A stretch of DNA of 23,480 bases from an uncultured Eubacteriales bacterium (GTDB lineage Bacteria; Bacillota; Clostridia; Oscillospirales; Acutalibacteraceae). Of this stretch, positions 1 to 6,286 are shown piece by piece (the first letter of the stretch is position 1; every line of letters starts with the position of its first letter). The notes beneath the pieces were generated by a model. The model had not been told where the DNA came from. It did no database searches and saw nothing but the letters and a program-made list of their open reading frames with translations. The stretch is from assembly GCA_910580045.1 (NCBI GenBank), contig CAJTXF010000037.1:1-23480 (forward strand), in the 5' to 3' direction. A program made the position numbers and the translations under genes.

Positions 1-84
1 TTCTTGCCAGATTTGAATATTGATTTGTCAAAAAAATCCTGGCTACTGATAACAGCTACCCTGCCTTTAATGATGAACTCTTAA
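1..84 (+). CDS. possible 3' end of an upstream gene (partial)
   Basis: A reading frame is open from the first base to a TAA at 82-84, giving 27 residues ending in LPLMMNS. The other two plus frames stop within the first 30 bases. A strong intrinsic terminator begins about 20 bases after the stop, which is where the end of a gene would be expected. I do not recognise the protein, and the piece is too short to exclude chance. Confidence 0.25.
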   Translation, partial: FLPDLNIDLSKKSWLLITATLPLMMNS

Positions 85-104
85 ATCATAGCAATACGTT
101 TAAC

Positions 105-152
105 AAAGCAACTGCTCTTATCTGTCCCGTACAGATAGGCGCAGTTGCTTTT
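105..152 (+). terminator. strong intrinsic terminator, near-perfect 21-bp stem
   Basis: Bases 105-125 pair with 131-151 around a 5-base loop (126-130), with one mismatch (116/140) and one G-T pair (118/138). The stem ends in a T run on the plus strand and begins with an A run, so it could also work on the minus strand. It isolates the first sigma-like gene from whatever lies upstream. It also argues against the in-frame TTG at 145 as a start, because that codon lies inside the stem. Confidence 0.8.
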
Positions 153-185
153 ATACATGGCTTTTCAGCAGGTTGTCGCTCCCCG

Positions 186-225
186 CCCTCCCATCTGTAT
201 TTTCAAAAAATTCAGATGGGAGGGA
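186..225 (+). promoter_or_regulatory. hairpin that buries the ribosome binding site of the next gene
   Basis: Bases 186-197 are a perfect 12-base reverse complement of 213-224, with a 15-base A/T-rich loop. The Shine-Dalgarno sequence of the following gene (GGGAGGGA, 218-225) is almost wholly inside the 3' arm, and the start codon follows at 232. The pairing is seen directly. That it limits translation is inference. Confidence 0.6.
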
Positions 226-231
226 ACGGCC

Positions 232-660
232 ATGTCATACAATCATGGCAAAGAAGAACGCAGATGGAAGCGTTGGAAACTGGCTGAAGAAAAGGTGCTG
301 CGGGCCTGCAGCATGGATGAAAACACTATCGAACAGCTTCGCCTTTGGGACAGGGCTATGTTCAATTCGGACAGGCGCTTTTATGAGAAGTTGCAGGATA
401 CGGGTACATACCTGGACAGTGTTGCCGGGAGTGAAGCGCCAACTGAGATTTACACGGTGGAGGATCTGCTGAATGATATTGAAAATGCGGAACTGCTCAA
501 AGCCCTGCTGACGGTGGACAGGCTCACTCTGCAAATCACTTTGCTGAAAATGAATGGGTACTCCGCCAATGAGATCGCCATACTCATTCACCTGTCCACG
601 GACGCCATTTATAAGCGGATAGCTATACTGAAAAAGAAATTAAAGAAATTTCAAGGGTAG
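232..660 (+). CDS. small sigma-70 region-4-like regulator of a conjugative element
   Basis: This 142-residue basic protein resembles the short sigma-factor-like HTH proteins found near the recombination and regulation end of Tn916/Tn1549-type elements. The N-terminus is charged (KEERRWKRWKLAEEK). The C-terminal third is a helix-turn-helix (YSANEIAILIHLSTDAIYKR, about residues 103-122) followed by a lysine-rich helix. It has no recognisable region 2, so it is more likely a DNA-binding accessory regulator than a full sigma factor. I chose ATG 232 because GGGAGGGA sits 6 bases upstream. In-frame starts at 145 and 157 lack a ribosome binding site and lie in or beside the terminator stem. The gene is closed by the terminator at 689-724. 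Specific function is unknown. Confidence 0.7.
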   Translation: MSYNHGKEERRWKRWKLAEEKVLRACSMDENTIEQLRLWDRAMFNSDRRFYEKLQDTGTYLDSVAGSEAPTEIYTVEDLLNDIENAELLKALLTVDRLTLQITLLKMNGYSANEIAILIHLSTDAIYKRIAILKKKLKKFQG

Positions 661-688
661 CTCCAAAATCGCACGTCCCTACGGGCTG

Positions 689-724
689 CTGGGTGAGAGG
701 TCAAGTCCTCTCACCCAGTTTTTT
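689..724 (+). terminator. intrinsic terminator after the first sigma-like gene
   Basis: A perfect 12-bp stem (689-700 with 707-718) with a 6-base loop is followed directly by six T residues. It separates the gene ending at 660 from the one starting at 742, so the second gene probably has its own promoter or depends on readthrough. Confidence 0.85.
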
Positions 725-741
725 CGTAGGAGGACGGGCAA

Positions 742-1218
742 ATGACGTTTATGGATAAGGTCTACACGCTTCGGACAGAGGTGCATAGCGAGGGCGGAAC
801 AGCGTATTTCATCAGCTTTACGGATGGGCAAGGCGAGTTTTACGATTTGGAGGTATCTGAGCCTTTCTTCATGGAATTTTGTCAAATGGAGCGCAAAAAC
901 CGTAATCTCCAACAGTCCGATTGGCGGCATAGGGAGGGCTGGGATTTGTGGGATGAAACACTCTATAAGCGGGCGTTCAGAGTTCCCAAAAGTGTTGAGG
1001 AATTGATTTTTGATGCAGAGCAGCGGGAACTGCTCAATAAAGCTATTGCCGCGCTCCCGGAAATCCAGCGGCGGCGGTTTCTGCTCTACCATGAGTATGA
1101 CCTCAACTACCGCCAGATTGGTGAGATGGAGCATTGTAGGCCGCAGTCAATCAGGCACTCGGTTATTCGGGCCAGAGAAAAGATAAAAGCCGAGATAGAA
1201 AAGTATCGGGCTGGGTGA
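742..1218 (+). CDS. sigma-70 family-like regulator (ECF-type HTH)
   Basis: This 158-residue protein has a C-terminal sigma-70 region-4 pattern: a helix with LPEIQRRRFLLY (about 107-118), then LNYRQIGEMEHCRPQSIRHS as the helix-turn-helix, then a basic AREKIKAEIEKY helix. The N-terminal 90 residues are rich in aromatic and acidic residues and are not a clear region 2. Such proteins are common companions of Tn1549-like elements, where they are annotated as sigma-70 family proteins. The start is supported by AGGAGG (728-733) 8 bases before ATG 742. It is the last intact gene before the junction at about 1274. A weak dyad just after the stop (CATATC/GATATG near 1231-1246) has no T run. Confidence 0.7.
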   Translation: MTFMDKVYTLRTEVHSEGGTAYFISFTDGQGEFYDLEVSEPFFMEFCQMERKNRNLQQSDWRHREGWDLWDETLYKRAFRVPKSVEELIFDAEQRELLNKAIAALPEIQRRRFLLYHEYDLNYRQIGEMEHCRPQSIRHSVIRAREKIKAEIEKYRAG

Positions 1219-1273
1219 TATTGAGATACCCTCATATCTTTGGATATGGGAGTATCTGCTAAATGTTCTCTAA

Positions 1274-1903
1274 TGGAATTTTACTGAATTAAAGAAGCCG
1301 GAGATGGTATTCAAGTGCTTTATCCGTTTCGTACTGGCCCAGGCGGCGGTGACCCACGGGATGGAGCTGATGACGGCGCTCTTCAAGGTGGCCCAGGGCA
1401 TGATCTCCACCATCATGACGGCCTCCGGGCTGTCGGCACTCACTGACACCACCCTGCCCAGCGAGATGGTCACCATCATCGAGGACGTGGGCTTCTTGGA
1501 GAGCATCCCCCTCTGGGCCATTACCCTGCTGGGGTCGTTGTTTATTTGGGTGCTGTCCCTGATCATGATTTTAACCGTCTATTCCCGGTTTTTCAAGCTC
1601 TATCTCGCCACCGCCATTGCGCCCATCCCCATGGCCAGCTTTGCGGGACAGCCCTCCAGCAGTATTGGCGTTGCCTTTCTCAAGAGCTACGCCGCAATCT
1701 GTCTGGAGGGCTGCATCATCGTGTTAGCCTGTGTGATCTTCTCGGCCTTTGCCTCCACACCGCCCGCCATCGCGGACGATACCCTGGCGGCGGCCACCAT
1801 CGTGTGGAACTATGTAGGCGAGGTGATTTTTAATATGCTTGTCTTGGTGGGCTGCATCAAAATGAGCGATAGGCTGATCCGGGAACTGATGGGGCTGGGC
1901 TGA
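1274..1903 (+). pseudogene. VirB6/TrbL-like conjugation membrane protein, 5' end missing
   Basis: The frame is open from 1274 and ends at TGA 1901-1903. From ELKKPEMVFKCF onward it reads like the C-terminal two thirds of the roughly 290-residue polytopic channel protein of Tn1549-type conjugation modules (VirB6/TrbL class). Hydrophobic segments fall around IPLWAITLLGSLFIWVLSLI, YLATAIAPIPMASFA, YAAICLEGCIIVLACVIFSA and VIFNMLVLVGCI, and the end (DRLIRELMGLG) looks natural. The usual N-terminus with its first membrane segments is absent. Upstream of 1274 is a TAA, and the sequence there is AT-rich and unrelated. ATG 1304 is the first internal start but has no good Shine-Dalgarno. The order VirB6, PrgI, VirB4 fits the family. 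I infer a deletion or recombination joint close to 1274-1290 and a non-functional product. Confidence 0.7.
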
Positions 1904-1920
1904 CAAATCAAGAAATACGG

Positions 1921-2454
1921 TTACTTTTTCCTGTTCAATTTCAAGGAAATTCCTTTTTCATCGGCAGCTTTTTGGAACAGTGACGCTGCATACACGGCAC
2001 GCTCTTTCACGGTTGGCAGATCAGATGCCATAAGCTGATCAACGACACTTTGCACATCGGAAAGCTCCAGCAGATTGACTGCCAGACAAAAGAGCGTTTT
2101 CCTGCGCCCGTCATTGCAGGAAGAAAGCAGATACTCCAGCAACTGCACCTTCTCCCCCTGTTCGGTATTATAGCGCTCAGCTCCGATATCCCGCAGTTTT
2201 TCCATATCGGCTTTTTGCCTCCGTGCGGTGATAAAGGAGTCGTATTCGCCAATCTTCTCGTACTTTTCGCAAGGATACTGAGGGCACTCGCAACAATACT
2301 CCATGCCCCCATGTTCCAAACTGCATCGGGCAATTTTGCAGGATTGGTTTCCATTGCCGCACCCGCCGCAATGTCCACCCAATCGCATGGTGCATAGTCC
2401 GCAGTTAAGTCCGCACAGGGAAAATAATAGATTTTTTCGGCTGAAACCCTTCAC
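1921..2454 (-). CDS. DUF3795 cysteine-rich protein
   Basis: This is a 177-residue protein whose first 62 residues carry many cysteines (C14, C18, C21, C29, C32, C39, C44, C54, C55, C57, C62) in short CxxC-like spacings, typical of DUF3795. These proteins are presumed metal or Fe-S binders with no settled function. The C-terminal part (from about 75) is helical and lacks cysteine apart from two residues near 110-125. The start is GTG at 2454 with GAGGAGG 7 bases upstream (2462-2468), and a promoter is visible at 2489-2517. It stands on the opposite strand to the transfer genes and ends 17 bases from the VirB6-like stop, so it looks like cargo in a gap of the conjugation operon. Family call fairly sure, role unknown. 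Confidence 0.75.
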   Translation of the reverse strand: MKGFSRKNLLFSLCGLNCGLCTMRLGGHCGGCGNGNQSCKIARCSLEHGGMEYCCECPQYPCEKYEKIGEYDSFITARRQKADMEKLRDIGAERYNTEQGEKVQLLEYLLSSCNDGRRKTLFCLAVNLLELSDVQSVVDQLMASDLPTVKERAVYAASLFQKAADEKGISLKLNRKK

Positions 2455-2488
2455 TAATCCGCCTCCTCACCCTTAAATAAGCTGCCTT

Positions 2489-2517
2489 ATTGTAGCACAG
2501 GAGAGCGATAAAATCAA
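2489..2517 (-). promoter_or_regulatory. sigma-A-type promoter for the DUF3795 gene
   Basis: Read on the minus strand, TTGATT (2517-2512) and TACAAT (2494-2489) are separated by exactly 17 bases and lie about 35 bases upstream of the GTG start. It begins immediately after the stop of the small membrane-protein gene, so the DUF3795 gene can be transcribed on its own. Confidence 0.6.
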
Positions 2518-2519
2518 CG

Positions 2520-2852
2520 TCACAGTCCTTGGGTGTCAATGGCATACTCGCCAGCGGCCCTGGCCTGCCGGACGCGGTAGGCCAGCAGCTCCGCCATGGC
2601 CCGCTCCTCCCGCCAGTCCTCCAGAACGCCCCAGAGGCGGCGGAGCAGCGTCACCACCCAGGACAGGGCGGCGAGGCCGACCAAAGCGAAAAAGATGCCG
2701 TCCGCCAGGGCCGTGTGGGCCTGATACCAGCCGTGGAACGCGGTGAGCATCAGGACTGCGTAGAGCATGGGGATACCCAGCCGGAGCTTCAGGGCCAGAC
2801 GGAACAGGATGGGCAGCAGAAACAGTCCTATACCTAAAATCATAAACATCAT
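2520..2852 (-). CDS. small membrane protein of unknown function
   Basis: This 110-residue protein has two or three predicted membrane spans: MILGIGLFLLPILFRLALKL (about 4-23), a second around LGIPMLYAVLMLTAFHGW, and a third around GIFFALVGLAALSWVVTLL. They are followed by a charged C-terminus (EDWREERAMAELLAYRVRQARA). GAGGAGG lies 8 bases before ATG 2852, which supports a real gene. The opposite strand of the same stretch is also open for 102 codons but lacks a ribosome binding site. Its place between the VirB6-like gene and PrgI, but reversed, suggests an accessory gene of the element. I do not recognise a family. Confidence 0.6.
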   Translation of the reverse strand: MMFMILGIGLFLLPILFRLALKLRLGIPMLYAVLMLTAFHGWYQAHTALADGIFFALVGLAALSWVVTLLRRLWGVLEDWREERAMAELLAYRVRQARAAGEYAIDTQGL

Positions 2853-2952
2853 TGCCGCAACCTCCTCTGAGTAGTTTGTGGCATCTTACCATAGGCAGGT
2901 GGGCCTTGCAACGGTCTGTCTGCCGATTCTTTCATTCTGGAGGTGATCACCC

Positions 2953-3306
2953 ATAGAAGTCCGCATCAACAAAGAAGTCCGGGACTACCAGGAGAGCCTG
3001 TTCTTCGGGCTGTCCCTGCGGCAGTTCCTGTTCGCCCTGCTGGCTGTGCTGGTGGCGGTGGGGCTGTATTTCGGCCTGCGCAATGTGGTGGGCAGCGGGG
3101 AGATCGGCTGGATCTGCGTCCTGGCCGCCTTCCCCTTCTCCCTCTGTGGCTTTTTCACTTACAACGGCATGACCTTTGAGAAATTTCTCCTCGCCGTCAT
3201 CCGCTCGGAGTTGCTGTACCCCAGAAAACTGGTGTTCCGGGCGGAAAATCTGTATGCCCAGGCGATGGAGCATTCCACAGTAAAGGAGGCTTTACGGCTT
3301 GATTAA
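2953..3306 (+). CDS. PrgI-family conjugation membrane protein, ATA start
   Basis: The 117-residue product (ATA)EVRINKEVRDYQESLF... is a PrgI-like protein. It has a short cytoplasmic head, then two adjacent membrane spans (about 21-42 and 52-70), then a cytoplasmic tail ending HSTVKEALRLD. PrgI partners VirB4 in Gram-positive type IV secretion systems and stands in the VirB3-like position. An excellent Shine-Dalgarno (GGAGGTGAT, 2939-2947) is followed after 5 bases by ATA at 2953, exactly where family members have ATG. The frame has a stop at 2944 and no ATG, GTG or TTG before GTG 3046, which would remove the head and half of the first membrane span. So the gene either starts at AUA or has lost its start by a G-to-A change. 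Its 3' end overlaps the VirB4 gene by 8 bases. Confidence 0.8.
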   Translation: MEVRINKEVRDYQESLFFGLSLRQFLFALLAVLVAVGLYFGLRNVVGSGEIGWICVLAAFPFSLCGFFTYNGMTFEKFLLAVIRSELLYPRKLVFRAENLYAQAMEHSTVKEALRLD

Positions 3307-5635
3307 AACCTTACAAAATACGCTGAAGCAGGATCGGGAGGGCTTTGTCCTTCCCAAGTCCGTGCAGGACGCCATCCCCATCCGCCGCCTCTGGCCGGAT
3401 GGGATTTTCCAATTCGGGAGCAAATTCTCCAAGACCATCCGCTTCTCGGATATCAACTATGCGATTGCTTCAAAAGAAGATAAAACGTCCATGTTCCTGG
3501 GCTATTCAGAATTGCTCAACGCCCTGGACACCGGCTCCACCACCAAGCTCACCATCAACAACAAGCGGCTCAACCGCCAGGACTTCGAGCAGAAGATCCT
3601 CCTGCCCCGTCAGGACGATTACCTGGACGGCTACCGGGCGGAATACAACGCCATGCTGATGGACAAGGTCACCGACAGCTCCAACAGCGTGGTGCAGGAG
3701 CGGTACATCACCCTGTCCGTCCACCGCAAGAGCGTGGAGGAGGCCCGCACCTTCTTCGACCGGGTGACGGCGGACGTGACCACCCGTCTGAGCCATCTGG
3801 ACGCCCGCAGCGAGGAGCTGGACGCGGTGGAACGGCTCCGGGTGCTGCACGACTTCTACCGCACCGGGGAGGAGACAGAGTACCACCTGGACCTGCGGGA
3901 TCTCATGCGGAAGGGCCACAGCTTCAAGGACACCATCTGCCCGGACAGCCTGGAATTCAAGAAGGACCACTTCGTCATGGGGGATAAGTTTGGCCGGGTG
4001 CTGTTCCTGAAGGAGTACGCCAGCTACATCAAGGACAGCATGATCTCTGAGCTGACGGCCCTGAACCGCACCATGATGCTGTCCATTGACGTGATCCCCG
4101 TCCCCACGGATGAGGCCGTCCGGGAGATGCAGAACCGGCTCCTCGGTGTTGAGACCAACGTGACCAACTGGCAGCGGCGGCAGAACAGCAACAACAATTT
4201 CTCCGCCGTTGTTCCTTACGATTTGGAACAGCAGCGGAAAGAAACCCGTGAGATGCTGGACGATCTCACCACCCGCGATCAGCGGATGATGTTCGCCGTG
4301 GTCACGTTGGTACATCTGGCGGACAGCAAAGAGGAACTGGACAGCGACACGGACGCCCTCCAGTCCGCCGCCCGGAAGCACCTGTGCCAGCTCTCTACCC
4401 TGAACTGGCAGCAGGCGGACGGGCTGGTGACAGCCCTTCCTCTGGGCCTGCGGCGGATCGATGCCCTGCGGACGCTGACCACCGAGGCCCTGGCCGTCCT
4501 CATGCCCTTCAAGGCCCAGGAGGTGCGGGATCAGGGCGGAGTGTACTATGGGCAGAACGTGATCAGCAAAAACCTCATCATCGCCAACAGGAAGGAGCTT
4601 CTGAACGGCAACGGCTTTGTCCTTGGGGTGTCCGGCTCCGGCAAGTCCTTCACCGCCAAGCGGGAGATGGTCAATCTGGCGCTGTCCACGGAGGATGACA
4701 TCATTGTCATAGATCCTGAGTCCGAGTACCGGCCCCTCATCGAAGGGCTGGGCGGCGAGGTGGTGAACATCTCCGCCACCTCCCCCAACCACATCAACGC
4801 CATGGACATGGAGCAGGGCTACGGGGACGGCGAGAACCCGGTGGTGCTGAAGTCGGAGTTCCTTCTCTCCCTGTGTGAGCAGCTCATGGGGGACCGGCTC
4901 CTCTCCGCCAAGGAGAAATCCATCATTGACCGCTGCACCGCCAGCGTCTATCACAGCTACATCAAGGGCGGCTACCAGGGCAAGGCCCCCACCCTCCAGG
5001 ACTTCCACGCCGAACTGCTCCGCCAGTCTGAGCCGGAGGCGCGGGACGTGGCCCTGGCAATCGAGCTGTTCACCGAGGGCAGCCTCAACACCTTCGCCAA
5101 GCCCACCAACGTGGACACCGATGCCCGTATCCTGTGCTATGACATCCGAGATCTGGGCAAACAGCTCCTTCCCGTTGGTATGCTGGTGGTGCTGGACAGC
5201 GTGTTCAACCGGGTCATCCGCAACCGGACATTGGGCAGGAATACATGGGTCTATATTGATGAAATTTATTTGCTGTTTCAGCATGAATACAGCGCAAATT
5301 TCCTGTTCACCCTGTGGAAACGTGTCAGAAAGTACGGGGCCTGCTGTACTGGCCTTACGCAGAACGTGGACGATCTCCTCCAGTCCCACACCGCCCGGAC
5401 CATGCTGGCCAACAGCGAGTTCCTGGTCATGCTGAACCAGGCGGCCACCGACCGGGCGGAGCTGGCACGGCTGCTGAACATTTCGGACAACCAACTGAGC
5501 TATATCACCAACGTGGACTTCGGCAGGGGCCTCATCAAGTGCGGCAGCGCCATCGTGCCGTTTATGGACAATTTCCCCAAGAACCGGCTCTACCGCTTGA
5601 TGACCACCAAGCTGAGTGAGACCAACGTCGCCTGA
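3299..5635 (+). CDS. VirB4-family conjugation ATPase
   Basis: This 778-residue cytoplasmic or membrane-associated ATPase powers assembly and substrate transfer of the conjugative type IV secretion system. The Walker A motif is GVSGSGKS (residues 443-450), the Walker B is TWVYIDEIYLLF with D654 and E655, and the RVRKYG..CTGLTQN segment after it is typical of VirB4/TraE proteins. Length is near the family norm, so it looks complete. The start is TTG 3299, 9 bases after AAAGGAGG (3282-3289). It overlaps the PrgI stop by 8 bases, so translation is probably coupled. No other in-frame start keeps the conserved IKTLQNTLKQ beginning. The gene converges with tag only 10 bases downstream. GC-rich codon use gives long antisense open frames that I regard as shadows. 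Confidence 0.93.
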   Translation: MIKTLQNTLKQDREGFVLPKSVQDAIPIRRLWPDGIFQFGSKFSKTIRFSDINYAIASKEDKTSMFLGYSELLNALDTGSTTKLTINNKRLNRQDFEQKILLPRQDDYLDGYRAEYNAMLMDKVTDSSNSVVQERYITLSVHRKSVEEARTFFDRVTADVTTRLSHLDARSEELDAVERLRVLHDFYRTGEETEYHLDLRDLMRKGHSFKDTICPDSLEFKKDHFVMGDKFGRVLFLKEYASYIKDSMISELTALNRTMMLSIDVIPVPTDEAVREMQNRLLGVETNVTNWQRRQNSNNNFSAVVPYDLEQQRKETREMLDDLTTRDQRMMFAVVTLVHLADSKEELDSDTDALQSAARKHLCQLSTLNWQQADGLVTALPLGLRRIDALRTLTTEALAVLMPFKAQEVRDQGGVYYGQNVISKNLIIANRKELLNGNGFVLGVSGSGKSFTAKREMVNLALSTEDDIIVIDPESEYRPLIEGLGGEVVNISATSPNHINAMDMEQGYGDGENPVVLKSEFLLSLCEQLMGDRLLSAKEKSIIDRCTASVYHSYIKGGYQGKAPTLQDFHAELLRQSEPEARDVALAIELFTEGSLNTFAKPTNVDTDARILCYDIRDLGKQLLPVGMLVVLDSVFNRVIRNRTLGRNTWVYIDEIYLLFQHEYSANFLFTLWKRVRKYGACCTGLTQNVDDLLQSHTARTMLANSEFLVMLNQAATDRAELARLLNISDNQLSYITNVDFGRGLIKCGSAIVPFMDNFPKNRLYRLMTTKLSETNVA

Positions 5636-5645
5636 ATTTCCGGTT

Positions 5646-6218
5646 TTATTTTCTGTTATTCGTATGCCAGGGACACCAAATCATGTGGTCATCCACCATC
5701 CCAACAGCCTGCATAAACGAATAGACGATGGTGGACCCCACAAATTTGAAGCCCCGCTTTTTTAAGTCCTTGCTGATCTGATCGGACAACGGGGTGGATG
5801 TAGGCAGCTCCGCCATGCTGTGTGGGGCGTTGATGATAGGTGTGTGATTGACATAGGCCCAGATGAATCGGTCGAAACTGCCGTATTCTTTTTGAATTTC
5901 AAGGAATGCTTTTGCGTTGCCAATAGCTGCGTTGATCTTGCCCCGGTGTCGGATAATCCCGGTGTTCGCCATAAGGGCTTCGATCTTTGCGTCATCATAC
6001 AGCGCGACCTTTGGGGGATCGAAGTTGTCAAAAGCAGCGCAAAAGGCTTCCCGTTTTTTCAGCACTGTGATCCATGCCAGCCCAGCCTGCATCCCCTCCA
6101 GGATCAGCATTTCAAACAGTTTATTGTCATCGTGGAGAGGCTGGCCCCACTCGTTGTCGTGGTAGTCAATATATATCTGGTCGGGGCCTGCCCATTCACA
6201 TCTGCGGATTTGTTCCAT
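5646..6218 (-). CDS. tag: DNA-3-methyladenine glycosylase I
   Basis: This 190-residue base-excision repair enzyme removes 3-methyladenine from alkylated DNA. It carries the HhH-family TagI signature YHDNEWGQPLHDDNKLFEML and LEGMQAGLAWITVLKKRE. All four zinc ligands are present: C7, H20, H178 and C182, each three residues later than C4, H17, H175 and C179 of the E. coli enzyme. I chose ATG 6218 because AAAGGAGGG lies just upstream and the length matches the family. The longer frame to 6293 has no ribosome binding site. It is on the minus strand between VirB4 and the CHAP gene, with a plausible promoter at 6242-6270, so it is probably independent cargo. Nothing suggests inactivation. Confidence 0.93.
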   Translation of the reverse strand: MEQIRRCEWAGPDQIYIDYHDNEWGQPLHDDNKLFEMLILEGMQAGLAWITVLKKREAFCAAFDNFDPPKVALYDDAKIEALMANTGIIRHRGKINAAIGNAKAFLEIQKEYGSFDRFIWAYVNHTPIINAPHSMAELPTSTPLSDQISKDLKKRGFKFVGSTIVYSFMQAVGMVDDHMIWCPWHTNNRK

Positions 6219-6241
6219 CAACGCTCCCTCCTTTGGGAGAC

Positions 6242-6270
6242 AGTGTAGCATAAAATGCCGAAAAATGCAA
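6242..6270 (-). promoter_or_regulatory. candidate promoter of tag
   Basis: On the minus strand TTGCAT (6270-6265) and TACACT (6247-6242) are 17 bases apart and about 25 bases upstream of the ATG. An overlapping TATGCT could serve as the -10 instead. The match to consensus is only moderate. Confidence 0.4.
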
Positions 6271-6286
6271 AGTGAGGTGATAGAGT

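Noticed and set aside
145..231. Extended N-terminus for the first sigma-like protein (TTG 145 or ATG 157)
   Set aside because: No ribosome binding site is present, and the sequence overlaps the terminator stem. ATG 232 has a strong Shine-Dalgarno.
2529..2837. Plus-strand frame opposite the small membrane protein
   Set aside because: It has no ribosome binding site and a Gln/Gly/Pro-rich product. The minus strand has GAGGAGG and clear membrane spans.
2943..3179. Plus-strand frame starting MITHRSPHQQ at the PrgI gene
   Set aside because: It uses the PrgI Shine-Dalgarno region in the wrong phase. Its product is Pro/Gly/Arg-rich, and the PrgI phase encodes a recognisable protein.
3506..5494. 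Minus-strand open frame of 662 codons opposite VirB4
   Set aside because: Its product is low in complexity (Val, Gly, Leu, His rich) with no motif or ribosome binding site, and it mirrors the GC-rich codon use of the certain VirB4 gene.
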